Below, piece by piece: positions 35,543-44,646 of a stretch of 64,000 nt of DNA. Source of the stretch: DATGKR01 sp035294565. GTDB lineage: Bacteria; Actinomycetota; Acidimicrobiia; Acidimicrobiales; Palsa-688. Position 1 is the first letter of the stretch. The number at the start of each line of letters is the position of its first letter. The stretch lies in assembly GCA_035294565.1 (NCBI GenBank), contig DATGKR010000009.1, forward strand, positions 1-64,000. Direction: 5' to 3'. The position numbers and the translations under genes are program-made. The notes beneath the pieces are model-generated. The model was not told where the DNA came from, did no database searches, and saw only the letters and a list, made by a program, of their open reading frames with translations.

Positions 35543-36775
35543 ATCGCCAACTTCGTAGACGAAGCCCAAATCCACGTCAAAGGCGGCGACGGTGGCGCCG
35601 GAGCGGTCTCGTTCAGGCGGGAGGCGCACGTCGCGCGCGGGGGCCCCGACGGCGGTGACGGCGGCCGCGGCGGGGACGTGTGGCTGATCGCCGACCGCAA
35701 CGTCGCCTCCCTTTACGCCTTCAAGGACCACCCGCATCGGCGTGCCAGCAGCGGCTCGCACGGGATGGGCAAGGGCCGTCACGGCAGGGACGGCACCGAC
35801 CTGGAGGTGCCCGTCCCCGAAGGGACCGTCGTGCGGTCCCTCGCCGGCGAGGTGCTCGCCGACCTGGGGTCCCACGGCGGCCGCTGGCTGGCGGCGCGCG
35901 GCGGTCAGGGAGGCAGAGGCAACGCGCGGTTCCTTTCGAACCGTAGGCGCGCCCCCGCCTTCGCCGAGCAGGCCGAGCTGGGCGAGGAGCGCTGGCTGGA
36001 CCTGGAGCTGAAGCTGATGGCTGACGTCGCCATCGTGGGGTTCCCCAACGCCGGTAAGAGCACCCTCATCTCCAGGGTCTCCGCCGCCCGGCCCAAGATC
36101 GCCGACTACCCGTTCACGACCCTCGAACCGCACCTGGGGGTGGTCCGCTTCGAGGAGCACGAGTTCGTCATGGCCGACATCCCGGGCCTCATCGAGGGGG
36201 CCAGCGAGGGGCGCGGGTTGGGCCACCGCTTCCTCCGGCACGTGGAGCGCGCCCGGGCCCTGCTCGTCTTGTTGGACCTGGCCCCCTCCGACGGACGGTC
36301 CCCCCGCTCCCAAGAGCGGGTTCTACTCGAAGAGCTGCGCCGCTACCGCCCCGAGCTGGTAGAACGCCCGAGGCTGGTAGTCGGCTCGAAGGCCGACTCG
36401 GCGGCTTTCACCTGGGACGGTCCGGCGGTTTCGTCGCTGACCGGGGAGGGTCTGCGCCCGCTGCTCGGCTCGCTGGCCGTCCTGGTCGGCCAGGCTCGGA
36501 GCGCCGAGCCGGAGGGGGGCGGATACGTCGTGCACCGCCCGGAGCCGGCCGGGGTAGGCGTCGAACGCGACCCGGACGGGGCGTGGCGCGTCACGGGGCG
36601 GGCCGCTCTGCGGGCCGTCGCATTGTCGGACCTCACCATTCCCGACGCCCTCGACTACGCCCGGGCCAGGCTAAGAGGCCTCGGCGTGGAGCGTGCGCTG
36701 GCGAGGGGCGGCGCCCGCCGGGGCGACGTGGTGCGCGTCGGGGACTTCGAGTTCGACTACGAGCCCGACCGGTGA
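35543..36775 (+). CDS. obgE: Obg-family GTPase, apparent ATC start directly after the rpmA stop
   Basis: 410 residues. Obg glycine-rich domain (FVDEAQIHVKGGDGGAGAVSF to about 158), G domain with GFPNAGKSTLIS, DIPGLIEGASEGRGLG and VVGSKAD, and a C-terminal OCT-like domain (from about 320). Ribosome-assembly GTPase. The conserved N-terminus starts right after the rpmA TGA, in the same frame, and contains no ATG, GTG or TTG until GTG 35678, which would delete about 45 residues of the Obg fold. The best start is ATC at 35543 (GAGG five bases upstream); a sequencing error or stop readthrough are alternatives. Confidence 0.93.
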   Translation: MANFVDEAQIHVKGGDGGAGAVSFRREAHVARGGPDGGDGGRGGDVWLIADRNVASLYAFKDHPHRRASSGSHGMGKGRHGRDGTDLEVPVPEGTVVRSLAGEVLADLGSHGGRWLAARGGQGGRGNARFLSNRRRAPAFAEQAELGEERWLDLELKLMADVAIVGFPNAGKSTLISRVSAARPKIADYPFTTLEPHLGVVRFEEHEFVMADIPGLIEGASEGRGLGHRFLRHVERARALLVLLDLAPSDGRSPRSQERVLLEELRRYRPELVERPRLVVGSKADSAAFTWDGPAVSSLTGEGLRPLLGSLAVLVGQARSAEPEGGGYVVHRPEPAGVGVERDPDGAWRVTGRAALRAVALSDLTIPDALDYARARLRGLGVERALARGGARRGDVVRVGDFEFDYEPDR

Positions 36776-36818
36776 GCCGGCCCCCGAGGAACGCTGCTGG
36801 TCATCCGGGGGGCTTTCG

Positions 36819-37892
36819 GTGAGCCTCGTCGTCGCCAAGATCGGGACCTCGTCGCTCACCGATCCTGCTGGCAGGATCGTGCCGTCTGCGATCAACAAGC
36901 TCTGCGGCGAGGTCGCCTCGCTCAGGAAGGACGGTCACCGGGTCGTGGTGGTGACGAGCGGGGCGATCGCCGCAGGGCTGCCCCTGCTCGGCATGTCCGA
37001 GCAGCGACCGCCGGACCCGGCGGTCCTGCAAGCGGTGTCGGCTGTCGGCCAGGCTCACCTCGTCGACCACTACAACCGGGCGCTCGCCTCCCACGGTCTG
37101 CTAGGCGGTCAGGTGCTGCTCGCCCCCCTGGACTTCGTGCACCGAAAGCAGTATCTCCACGCGCGGCAGACACTTCGGCTGCTGCTCGACCTGGGGGTCG
37201 TCCCGGTGGTCAACGAGAACGACGCCATCGCCGACGACGAGATCCGCTTCGGCGACAACGATCGCCTCGCCGCCCTGGTCTCCCACCTGCTCTCGGCAGA
37301 CGTGCTGGTCCTCCTCACCGACCAGCCGGGCCTGCTCTCGGGAGACCCCCGCCTCGACGGGCAGGCTTCGCTCATCGAGGAGATCGTCGCCGTCGACGAG
37401 AAGCTCGAGGCGCTGGCCGGAGGGGCGGGCTCGGAGAGAGGCAGCGGAGGCATGGCATCCAAGCTCGCCGCGGCGAAGATCGCCGCCTGGTCCGGTGTTC
37501 GGGCTGTCATAGCCGCCGCCGGCCGTGATGAGGTCCTCGCCGATGCTGTGGCGGGGACGCCGGGGGTGGGAACCGTGTTCGTGCCCCGGCCAGAGCGGCT
37601 CCCTGCACGCAAGCTGTGGATCGCCTTCGCGGTGGGGGCGTCGGGGCGCATCGTCGTGGACGAGGGCGCCCGGGCCGCGCTGGAAGGTCGTGGCGTATCC
37701 CTCCTGGCGGCGGGGATAATCGGTGTGGAGGGGATGTTCGACGCCGACGACGCCGTGGAGCTTGCCGGCCCCGACGGGACCGTCTTCGCCAAGGGCCTGG
37801 CCCGCCAGCCGGCGACGGTCGTTCGGGAGCTGGCGGGCCGCCGCGGCGCCCCCGAGGTGGTCCATCGCGACGACCTGGTCATCCTCCCCTGA
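36819..37892 (+). CDS. proB: Glutamate 5-kinase
   Basis: 357 residues. First step of proline synthesis from glutamate. Amino-acid-kinase motifs VVAKIGTSSLTD, VVVVTSGAIAAGL, VNENDAIADDEIRFGDND and GSGGMASKLAAAKIA, then a C-terminal PUA domain (about 265-350). GTG start with a G6 tract six bases upstream. proA lies two genes on, separated by gnd. Confidence 0.96.
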   Translation: MSLVVAKIGTSSLTDPAGRIVPSAINKLCGEVASLRKDGHRVVVVTSGAIAAGLPLLGMSEQRPPDPAVLQAVSAVGQAHLVDHYNRALASHGLLGGQVLLAPLDFVHRKQYLHARQTLRLLLDLGVVPVVNENDAIADDEIRFGDNDRLAALVSHLLSADVLVLLTDQPGLLSGDPRLDGQASLIEEIVAVDEKLEALAGGAGSERGSGGMASKLAAAKIAAWSGVRAVIAAAGRDEVLADAVAGTPGVGTVFVPRPERLPARKLWIAFAVGASGRIVVDEGARAALEGRGVSLLAAGIIGVEGMFDADDAVELAGPDGTVFAKGLARQPATVVRELAGRRGAPEVVHRDDLVILP

Positions 37893-37896
37893 GGGG

Positions 37897-37902
37897 TAGG
37901 GT
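37897..37902 (+). promoter_or_regulatory. Predicted -10 box (TAGGGT), leaderless promoter of gnd
   Basis: TAGGGT 6 bases before the ATG at 37909. Confidence 0.45.
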
Positions 37903-37908
37903 GCGATC

Positions 37909-38928
37909 ATGCAACTTGGCATGGTCGGGCTGGGCAGGATGGGCGCCAACCTGGTGCGTCGGCTGATGGGCGCCGGCCACGAATGCGTCGTCTACGACGT
38001 CGACGCCGACGCGGTACGCGCCCTTGCCGCGGAAGGCGCCTCGGGTGCGGGCTCGGTCGAGGAGTTCACGGCGCAGCTGTCCAAGCCGCGCGCCGCGTGG
38101 GTGATGGTGCCCGCCGCCTACACCGGCGAGACCATCGACAAGCTGGCTGCGGCGATGGAAGCCGGCGACGTGATCATCGACGGCGGGAACTCCTACTACC
38201 ACGACGACATCCGCCGAGCAGCATCGCTCGCCGAGCGGGGAATCCACTTCGTCGACGTGGGCACCAGCGGCGGGGTGTGGGGGCTCGAGCGGGGCTACTG
38301 CCTCATGATCGGCGGGGATGCCGACGTGGTTTCGCGCCTCGACCCCATCTTCGATGCGATAGCCCCCGGGGTGGACGCCGCCCCGCGCACCCCCGGGCGG
38401 CAAGGCTCTCCGTCCACGGCCGAACGCGGCTACCTGCACTGCGGGCCGACGGGCGCGGGGCACTTCGTCAAGATGGTGCACAACGGCATCGAGTACGGCC
38501 TGATGGCCGCCTACGCCGAGGGGCTGAACATCTTGCACAAGGCCAACGTCGGAAACGACCCGTCCGTGTCTGCCGACGCCGAGACGACCCCCCTCGCCCA
38601 CCCGGAGTTCTACCGCTACGAGATCGACACGGCCGAGGTGGCCGAGGTTTGGCGGCGGGGGAGCGTGATCGCCTCGTGGCTGCTCGATCTCACAGCCCAG
38701 GCCCTGCACGACGACCCCCGCCTCGAAGGTTTCGCCGGGCGGGTGTCGGACTCAGGGGAGGGTCGGTGGACGCTGATGGCCGCCATCGACGAGGCCGTGC
38801 CCGCCCACGTGCTGTCGGCCGCCCTGTTCGAGCGGTTCTCCTCCCGCGGCGAAGCCGACTTCGCCGACCGGATCCTCTCGGCCATGCGCAAGGAGTTCGG
38901 GGGCCATCAGGAGAAGCCTGCCGGTTAG
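37909..38928 (+). CDS. gnd: 6-phosphogluconate dehydrogenase, decarboxylating (short, YqeC/GndA type)
   Basis: 339 residues, the short bacterial form rather than the 470-residue enterobacterial one. GLGRMGANLVRRL nucleotide loop, DGGNSYYHDD, GTSGGVWG, and FVKMVHNGIEYG with the catalytic Lys and substrate Asn. The acidic VYDVDADAV at the end of beta-2 replaces the NRT motif of NADP enzymes, which argues for NAD. Converts 6-phosphogluconate to ribulose 5-phosphate. Sits between proB and proA. Confidence 0.92.
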   Translation: MQLGMVGLGRMGANLVRRLMGAGHECVVYDVDADAVRALAAEGASGAGSVEEFTAQLSKPRAAWVMVPAAYTGETIDKLAAAMEAGDVIIDGGNSYYHDDIRRAASLAERGIHFVDVGTSGGVWGLERGYCLMIGGDADVVSRLDPIFDAIAPGVDAAPRTPGRQGSPSTAERGYLHCGPTGAGHFVKMVHNGIEYGLMAAYAEGLNILHKANVGNDPSVSADAETTPLAHPEFYRYEIDTAEVAEVWRRGSVIASWLLDLTAQALHDDPRLEGFAGRVSDSGEGRWTLMAAIDEAVPAHVLSAALFERFSSRGEADFADRILSAMRKEFGGHQEKPAG

Positions 38929-38938
38929 CCTTCCCGGC

Positions 38939-40192
38939 GTGAGCGTCACCGCGATGGTGGAACTGGGTGTGCGGGCCAGGAGGGCGGCGCGCGCCCTGGC
39001 GACGGCGCCCACCGCAGCCAAGGATGCCGCGCTGCTCGCCGCCGCCGACCTTCTGGAATCGCGCGCCGGGAGCATTCTCGAAGCCAACGGCGCCGACGTC
39101 GCCGCCGCGGAGAGCTGCGGATCGCCGCCGGCCACGGTCGACCGCCTACGGCTGACCGGGAGCCGCGTCGCGTCCATGGCAGAAGGGCTGCGCAAGGTCG
39201 CCGCCCTGGCCGACCCCGTCGGAGAGGTGGAGAGCGGATGGGTGCGTCCAAACGGGCTGGAGATCCGGCGGGTGCGGGTACCCCTCGGTGTGGTGGCCGT
39301 CGTCTACGAGAACCGGCCCAACGTGACCAGCGACGCAGCCGCTCTCTGCCTCAAGTCCGGCAACGCTGCGCTCCTCAGAGGGAGCGCCGGCGCGCTCGAG
39401 TCGAACAGGGCGATCGCAGGCGTCCTGCGCGAGGCCTGCTCGGAGGCGGGCGTCCCCGAAGATTCGGTGATCCTCGTCGAGGACACCAGCCACGAGGCGG
39501 CCAAGCAGTTCATGCGGTTGGAGGGGTTCATCGACTGCCTGGTTCCTCGCGGCGGGCCGTCTTTGGTGGCAGCCGTCAAGGAGAACGCCACGGTCCCGTA
39601 CGTGATCGACGGCGACGGCAACTGCCACGTGTACGTGGACGCCTCCGCCGACTTGGACATGGCCGCGGCGATCGTCGCCAACTCCAAGACCCAGCGTCCC
39701 AGCGTGTGCAACGCCGCCGAGTCGCTCCTCGTCGACCGGGCGGTAGCCGGCGAGTTCCTCCCCCGCGTCGCCGCCCTGCTCGACTCGGTGGAGCTCAGGG
39801 GCGATCACGAAACCGTGTCGCTGCTCGGCTCGGGGAGGGCGCGCCCAGCGGTCGAGGACGATTACGCCCGGGAGTTCCTCGACCTCGTCCTCGCCGTGAA
39901 GGTCGTCGCCGGCATCGACGAGGCCATCGAGCACATCGCCCGCTTCGGGTCCGGCCACACCGAGGCGATCGTCACGCGCGACCTTCGGGCAGCTCGCCGC
40001 TTCCAGCAGGAGGTCGACGCGGCGGTCGTCGTGGTCAACGCCTCGACCCGGTTCACCGACGGCGAGCAGTTCGGCTTCGGCGCCGAGATAGGAATCAGCA
40101 CCCAGAAGCTGCATGCCCGGGGTCCGATGGGCCTGCGCGAGCTCACGACGCTGAAATACCTGGTTAGCGGCGACGGCCAGATCCGCTCGTGA
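38939..40192 (+). CDS. proA: Gamma-glutamyl phosphate reductase
   Basis: 417 residues. Second step of proline synthesis: reduces glutamyl 5-phosphate to the semialdehyde. VPLGVVAVVYENRPNVT, KSGNAALLRG and the catalytic cysteine in KTQRPSVCNAAE are intact; the C-terminal GAEIGISTQKLHARGPMGL is diagnostic. GTG start. Confidence 0.96.
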   Translation: MSVTAMVELGVRARRAARALATAPTAAKDAALLAAADLLESRAGSILEANGADVAAAESCGSPPATVDRLRLTGSRVASMAEGLRKVAALADPVGEVESGWVRPNGLEIRRVRVPLGVVAVVYENRPNVTSDAAALCLKSGNAALLRGSAGALESNRAIAGVLREACSEAGVPEDSVILVEDTSHEAAKQFMRLEGFIDCLVPRGGPSLVAAVKENATVPYVIDGDGNCHVYVDASADLDMAAAIVANSKTQRPSVCNAAESLLVDRAVAGEFLPRVAALLDSVELRGDHETVSLLGSGRARPAVEDDYAREFLDLVLAVKVVAGIDEAIEHIARFGSGHTEAIVTRDLRAARRFQQEVDAAVVVVNASTRFTDGEQFGFGAEIGISTQKLHARGPMGLRELTTLKYLVSGDGQIRS

Positions 40193-40214
40193 GCGGACGG
40201 GCGGCCGGCCGGCC

Positions 40215-41678
40215 TTAGCCGAGCTGCTCCACGAAACGTTCGAGCTGCTTTAGGTTGCGGCACTCGTAGGCCCCGTCGCAGTGGGTGGCGTACTGGCTGA
40301 CGATCGAGTCGCCCGTGTCCCAGTACGAGCGGGGCTCGGGGTTCAACCAGTAGACGTGACGCGCCTTCTTGGACATCTCGGCGATCACCCAGGCCTGGGC
40401 GGCGTGGTAGTTGTTGCGGGCGTCGCCGAGCAGCAGCACCGTCGTCTTGGGGTTCACGTCGCGACCCCAACGATCCCAGAACACCTCTAGGGCGTGGCCG
40501 TAGTCGGAGTGACCGTCGACCCAGATGACGTCCGCTTCGGTGTTGATGCGGTGGATCGCCGAGGCTATGTCCTCGTTGCCCTTGAAGTAGTCGGTCACCT
40601 CGTCGATCCCGTCGATGAACACGAAAGAGCGTACCCGGCTGAATTGTGAGCTGATGGCGTAGACCATCTGCAGCGTGAAGCGGGCGAAGGCGGCCACCGA
40701 CCCGGAGATGTCCGCCACGACCATGATCTCCGGCTTGGACGGTCGCGGGTAGCGGAACTTCGGGTCGGCTGGCACGCCACCGTAGGACAAGGAGTGGCGG
40801 ACCGTGCTTCGGAAGTCGAGCGGGCCCTTCCTGCCGTGACGGCGCTTGCGGGCGAGGCGGACGGCGAGCTTGCGGGTCAACGGCGCGATCGCCTTGCGCA
40901 GGGCGACCAGCTCCTCACGGCTGGCGTGCATGAAGTCGATGTCCTCGGGCAGCGGCTTACGGATCGACTTGGCCACCGCCTCGGCACCCCTGTCGGCTAC
41001 CAGCCGTCGGCGGATCTCCGCCTCTATCTCCCGTCTAAGGGCGTCGAGGCGGTGCTCGTACTCCTCCCGGGCGAGCCGCTCCTCCAGGTCGGTCGGGCCG
41101 CCGCTCGCCTGCTGACGCGTCTGCTCCATCATCCGCTTCAGAACCGCGTCGAGGTCGAGCTGTCGCAGCGTCCGGTACAGGTAGTAGGTGCCGCCGACCG
41201 GGCGACCCGGCTCCATCCCCGCGTAGCGGGTGACCGCAGCCCGGGCGATGGCCCGCATCATCGGGTCGTTGCCGTCCATCAGGGCCCGGAAGAGCATCTC
41301 GGCGAGCTGCTCGTTCGTAAGCCCTTCCGCCGAGCCGTGGCCGTCGCCTTGTCGGGCGCCCAGCAGCCCCGCGATGGCCTCCTCGACGGCCTGGTCGTCG
41401 TCGCCCCCCGCGATGTCGTACTGGCGCCCGCGCAGGGAGAAGTACACCTCGAAGACCGTTTCGAACGTCTTCCAGTGGGCGTTGTTCTTGACCATCGTCG
41501 CAGCCAACGCGTACTTGAAAGCGTCGCGGTCCTCCAAAGGCACGTGGCGCAGGGCTTCCACCGCGTCGAGGTTCTCGGTCAGGCTGACGGGGATCCCCGC
41601 CGTGCGCAACTCCTTGACGAAACCGCCGAGCGATTCGAGCAGGCCCGCCGAGCTGCCCAGCGGAAGCCCGTCGGTCAC
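40215..41678 (-). CDS. VWA-domain protein, partner of MoxR ATPase (CoxE/ViaA-like)
   Basis: 487 residues. The N-terminal two thirds are helical and charged; the C-terminal von Willebrand A domain begins near 315 with the MIDAS motif VVADISGSVAAF (DxSxS) and continues to LLLGDARNNY. Coupled to the MoxR gene by a GTGA overlap. MoxR-VWA pairs act as chaperones that insert metal cofactors or mature enzyme complexes; no client (CO dehydrogenase, methanol dehydrogenase) is in the window. Confidence 0.9.
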   Translation of the reverse strand: MTDGLPLGSSAGLLESLGGFVKELRTAGIPVSLTENLDAVEALRHVPLEDRDAFKYALAATMVKNNAHWKTFETVFEVYFSLRGRQYDIAGGDDDQAVEEAIAGLLGARQGDGHGSAEGLTNEQLAEMLFRALMDGNDPMMRAIARAAVTRYAGMEPGRPVGGTYYLYRTLRQLDLDAVLKRMMEQTRQQASGGPTDLEERLAREEYEHRLDALRREIEAEIRRRLVADRGAEAVAKSIRKPLPEDIDFMHASREELVALRKAIAPLTRKLAVRLARKRRHGRKGPLDFRSTVRHSLSYGGVPADPKFRYPRPSKPEIMVVADISGSVAAFARFTLQMVYAISSQFSRVRSFVFIDGIDEVTDYFKGNEDIASAIHRINTEADVIWVDGHSDYGHALEVFWDRWGRDVNPKTTVLLLGDARNNYHAAQAWVIAEMSKKARHVYWLNPEPRSYWDTGDSIVSQYATHCDGAYECRNLKQLERFVEQLG

Positions 41679-42574
41679 GTCGCCGACGCCGCCAGGTCCT
41701 TGGCGGCCTTGTCGATGTCCGACTGGTACTTGAGCAGGATGTGCAGCGTCTCCGTCGCCGTGGCCGCGTCGACCGACTGGATCCCGAGCAGGAGCAGGGT
41801 CCTCGCCCAGTCGAGCGTCTCCGACACCGACGGTGCCTTCTTGAGCTCCAGGCTCCGGACCGAGCGGACGATCCTCACCACCTGGTCCGCGAGGGCCTCC
41901 GAGATCCCCGGCACCCTCGTCAGGACGATCTCCTTCTCCCGATCGAGGTCCGGGTAGTCGATGTGCAGGAACAGGCAGCGGCGCTTCAAGGCCTCGGACA
42001 GCTCCCTGGTGTTGTTGGATGTCAGGAACACGAGAGGGATCTGCGTGGCGCTGACCGTTCCCAGCTCTGGTATCGACACCTGGTAGTCGGAGAGGATCTC
42101 CAACAGCAACGCCTCGGTCTCCACCTCCACCCGGTCCACTTCGTCGATGAGCAGCACTACCGGCTCCTCGGCGCGTATGGCTTCGAGGAGCGGGCGGGTG
42201 AGCAGGAACGGCTCGGAGAAGATGTCGTCTTCTATGTCCGACCACCCGTTGCCGGCCCCGTCGGACTCGGCCACCCGCTGGGCCTGGATCCGCAGCAGTT
42301 GCTTCTTGTAGTTCCACTCGTAGAGGGCCTTGGACTCGTCCAGCCCCTCGTAGCACTGCAGGCGGATCAGGCGCGCTCCGGTCATCTCGGCGACCGACTT
42401 CGCCAGCTGCGTCTTCCCGGTGCCCGCAGGCCCTTCGACCAAAACCGGCTTGCCGAGCCGTTCGGCCAGGAACACCACGCCGGCGATGCCCTCGTCGGCC
42501 AGGTACTGGACCCTGCGCAGCCCTTCGCGGACGGACGCCGGGGATTCGAAACGGGTCGCGGGTGCATCACTCAC
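41675..42574 (-). CDS. MoxR-family AAA+ ATPase
   Basis: 299 residues. Walker A EGPAGTGKTQLA, Walker B VVLLIDEVDRVE, sensor FLTSNNTRELSEALKRRCLF with the arginine finger region. GTG at 42574 is chosen because upstream in-frame sequence is not family-like and a weak AAGGA site lies 12 bases before it. Works with the VWA protein encoded next. Confidence 0.92.
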   Translation of the reverse strand: MSDAPATRFESPASVREGLRRVQYLADEGIAGVVFLAERLGKPVLVEGPAGTGKTQLAKSVAEMTGARLIRLQCYEGLDESKALYEWNYKKQLLRIQAQRVAESDGAGNGWSDIEDDIFSEPFLLTRPLLEAIRAEEPVVLLIDEVDRVEVETEALLLEILSDYQVSIPELGTVSATQIPLVFLTSNNTRELSEALKRRCLFLHIDYPDLDREKEIVLTRVPGISEALADQVVRIVRSVRSLELKKAPSVSETLDWARTLLLLGIQSVDAATATETLHILLKYQSDIDKAAKDLAASAT

Positions 42575-42695
42575 TTTGGCAGCTGGTCCTTCGCTCGGGG
42601 AGAACCCGCACAGCCTACCGGAGGGCCCCGACGGAGCCACTGTGCGACGACGGCGTCCGCGTGTCGGGGGGCGGGCGCCGACGCGGCGGCGGGAC

Positions 42696-44459
42696 TCAGT
42701 GGCCCGGACCTGTTCCCTTCGAGGAAGAACCCGCCTTGGCTGGTCCGGGTGGAAGCGGAGCCAGTTCGGGGCCCTGGGCGGCGGTCTGCTGCGACGCGCC
42801 GATGAGACCAGCTTGCTGCAGCCTCTCCGGTATCACCCATTTGAGCATCTGGTCGTAGACCGTCATGATCGAGATGCCATAAGTGAGGCTCGACGCCCAG
42901 GTCCCAGCCAGAGCGGTCCAGGTCGAGCAGCAGCCCCCGACGCCTACCGATCCCACCAGGCTGGTGTCGACCAGGTGGGGGGAGGCGTAAGCGTCCAGGA
43001 GCTCCATCTGCGCTCCTACTCCGTCGGAGGCGTTGGGGAAGCTCCAACCGTGGGAACAGCTGTCGCAGGCGCCGATGCCGGCGAAGTTGTTGTCCTGCCC
43101 TGTCAGCTGACCTCCAGCCGGGAAAGTGAAGTAGCCGGTCTCCACGACCGACTGGGCGAACGCCAGATCGTCGCGAACGCCGGTCTTGGCTCCCCACGCC
43201 TGGTAGTACTGGGCGAGCTGGGACATCGGCACCGTGATATTCGGTTGCCGGCCGGTGCTCGCGTACCAGCCCGCGAGCTCGGAGGCGTCGAGCACGGCCG
43301 GACCGAGGATCGTCGGCGACGTCGGGTTGGCGATGACAGTGGCGGGGTTCGCCTCGGCGACCGCCGTCAAGCTCCCCGAAGCCGCCTGGGTGTCGGCGGT
43401 GGTCGCCGGGGCGCCGGCTTTGGTCGTCGGCACCTTCATCGAGGCGCCAGCCTGGCTCGACGCTATCGGTGCGGACGTAGGTTGGGCTTGGCCCGCCTGG
43501 TCCTGGCCGCTGATCGATGCCAGGACCGGCAGGGTGGTGGCGGCCGCAGTGCCGGGCGTGAGCGCAGCGGCGGTCACCAGCTTGAGCGTCTGCTGGGCCG
43601 CCAGCAAACGGTTCTCGGCCGCGGCGGCGGCCACCTGGGCCTTCCTGTAGGCCGAGTTGGCAGCGGCGGCGGCCTTGGCCGCGTCGGTGGCGGCACGAGC
43701 AGCCTGGTCGGCCCGCTCACGGGCTCGTTCGCCCACGAGCAGCAGCATCTCCCGCGCGTCCACGGCCTGCAGGCCGGTGAGCCCCGCCGGGGTGCTCACC
43801 GTCCCGAAGCCCTGGTTGCCGTTCCCCGCCGCAGGCTCCCCGACGCCCGGCGTTTCGTAGCCGACTCCTATGTAGGCTGCGATGGCGAGCTGACGGAGCT
43901 GCGCGTCCGCTGAGGCCTTGCGTTGTCCGGTTGACACCTCCTGGGCTTGCGCTTCGGACACGACCGTGCGAGCCGACTGCAGCGCCGAGCCGGCTTCGAC
44001 GACGGCGGCCTGCGCCTCGCCTACCAGGTCCTGCGCCGGCTTGTAGTCGGCGATCGCCTGGAGCTGGTCGAGGTCCTCGTCCACCGCGGAGAGGATCGGC
44101 TTGGGGTCGGGTGGGGGCGGCGCCGGTGTGCCCGGGGGCGGGGTCGTCGTCGGCGGCCCCCCTACGGGGACCGTGGGCTTGCCCTTCGGAGCGGTCGTAG
44201 AAGGTGACCGGCTCTGCGACCCGCTCGTTGCCGGTGGGCTGCCGCTCGACGAAGACCCCGGGGTGGTGGTCGTCGTCGTGGTCGTCGGCTGGGAAGACAC
44301 TGGCACGGGGGGGAGGGTCGGCGGGCTTCCGGTGCTGGCAGACGCCGCTTGACCTCCGGCTGCCACCAGGGCGGCGACGGCGGCGCCGGCTGCGAGGAGG
44401 CGGAGGGTGAGAGGGCGTGCAGGCATCGACATATTTCGTTTCGACGGCCGGCGCCGCAT
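42696..44459 (-). CDS. Exported cell-wall glucosaminidase-like protein with coiled-coil region
   Basis: 587 residues. Signal peptide (LTLRLLAAGAAVAALVAAGG), a Thr/Ser/Pro-rich linker containing an eight-threonine run, a helical coiled-coil region (about 115-310, rich in Ala/Gln/Glu), a second flexible linker, and a C-terminal lysozyme-like domain (about 435-555) with DDLAFAQSVVETGYFTFPAG, where the Glu is the expected catalytic residue, and DNNFAGIGAC. Most like GH73 beta-N-acetylglucosaminidases. Probably cleaves peptidoglycan. ATG 44459 is chosen for GAGGGGG five bases upstream. Confidence 0.82.
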   Translation of the reverse strand: MRRRPSKRNMSMPARPLTLRLLAAGAAVAALVAAGGQAASASTGSPPTLPPVPVSSQPTTTTTTTTPGSSSSGSPPATSGSQSRSPSTTAPKGKPTVPVGGPPTTTPPPGTPAPPPPDPKPILSAVDEDLDQLQAIADYKPAQDLVGEAQAAVVEAGSALQSARTVVSEAQAQEVSTGQRKASADAQLRQLAIAAYIGVGYETPGVGEPAAGNGNQGFGTVSTPAGLTGLQAVDAREMLLLVGERARERADQAARAATDAAKAAAAANSAYRKAQVAAAAAENRLLAAQQTLKLVTAAALTPGTAAATTLPVLASISGQDQAGQAQPTSAPIASSQAGASMKVPTTKAGAPATTADTQAASGSLTAVAEANPATVIANPTSPTILGPAVLDASELAGWYASTGRQPNITVPMSQLAQYYQAWGAKTGVRDDLAFAQSVVETGYFTFPAGGQLTGQDNNFAGIGACDSCSHGWSFPNASDGVGAQMELLDAYASPHLVDTSLVGSVGVGGCCSTWTALAGTWASSLTYGISIMTVYDQMLKWVIPERLQQAGLIGASQQTAAQGPELAPLPPGPAKAGSSSKGTGPGH

Positions 44460-44472
44460 GCCTGCCCCCTCA

Positions 44473-44478
44473 ACCATA
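44473..44478 (-). promoter_or_regulatory. Predicted -10 box (TATGGT) for the glucosaminidase
   Basis: TATGGT on the minus strand, 13 bases before the ATG at 44459; the SD lies between. No riboswitch-like structure was recognised in this 187-base gap. Confidence 0.35.
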
Positions 44479-44545
44479 GACGCCAGACGGTACCAAAAGG
44501 GATGGACGACGACGGCATCGCGTGGAGGGTGCTTCGAAACTGACG

Positions 44546-44570
44546 CCCGCCCGCTGGGAGCGCGGGCGGG
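44546..44570 (-). terminator. Strong hairpin, likely terminator of the sulfur operon
   Basis: CCCGCCCGC and GCGGGCGGG form a perfect 9-bp stem with a 7-base loop, 76 bases downstream (minus strand) of the last sulfur-operon gene and followed on that strand by a short T3 run. Confidence 0.5.
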
Positions 44571-44646
44571 GAGGGGTCGGCGACGTGGCCATACGCTTAT
44601 GGATCGGCCCATCGGCCGCTCGAGTTGACCACCCGGGGTCACCCGG

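Noticed and set aside
44433..44646. Possible c-di-AMP (ydaO) riboswitch upstream of the glucosaminidase
   Set aside because: Such riboswitches often precede wall hydrolases in actinobacteria, but the leader predicted here is too short and lacks the conserved core segments.
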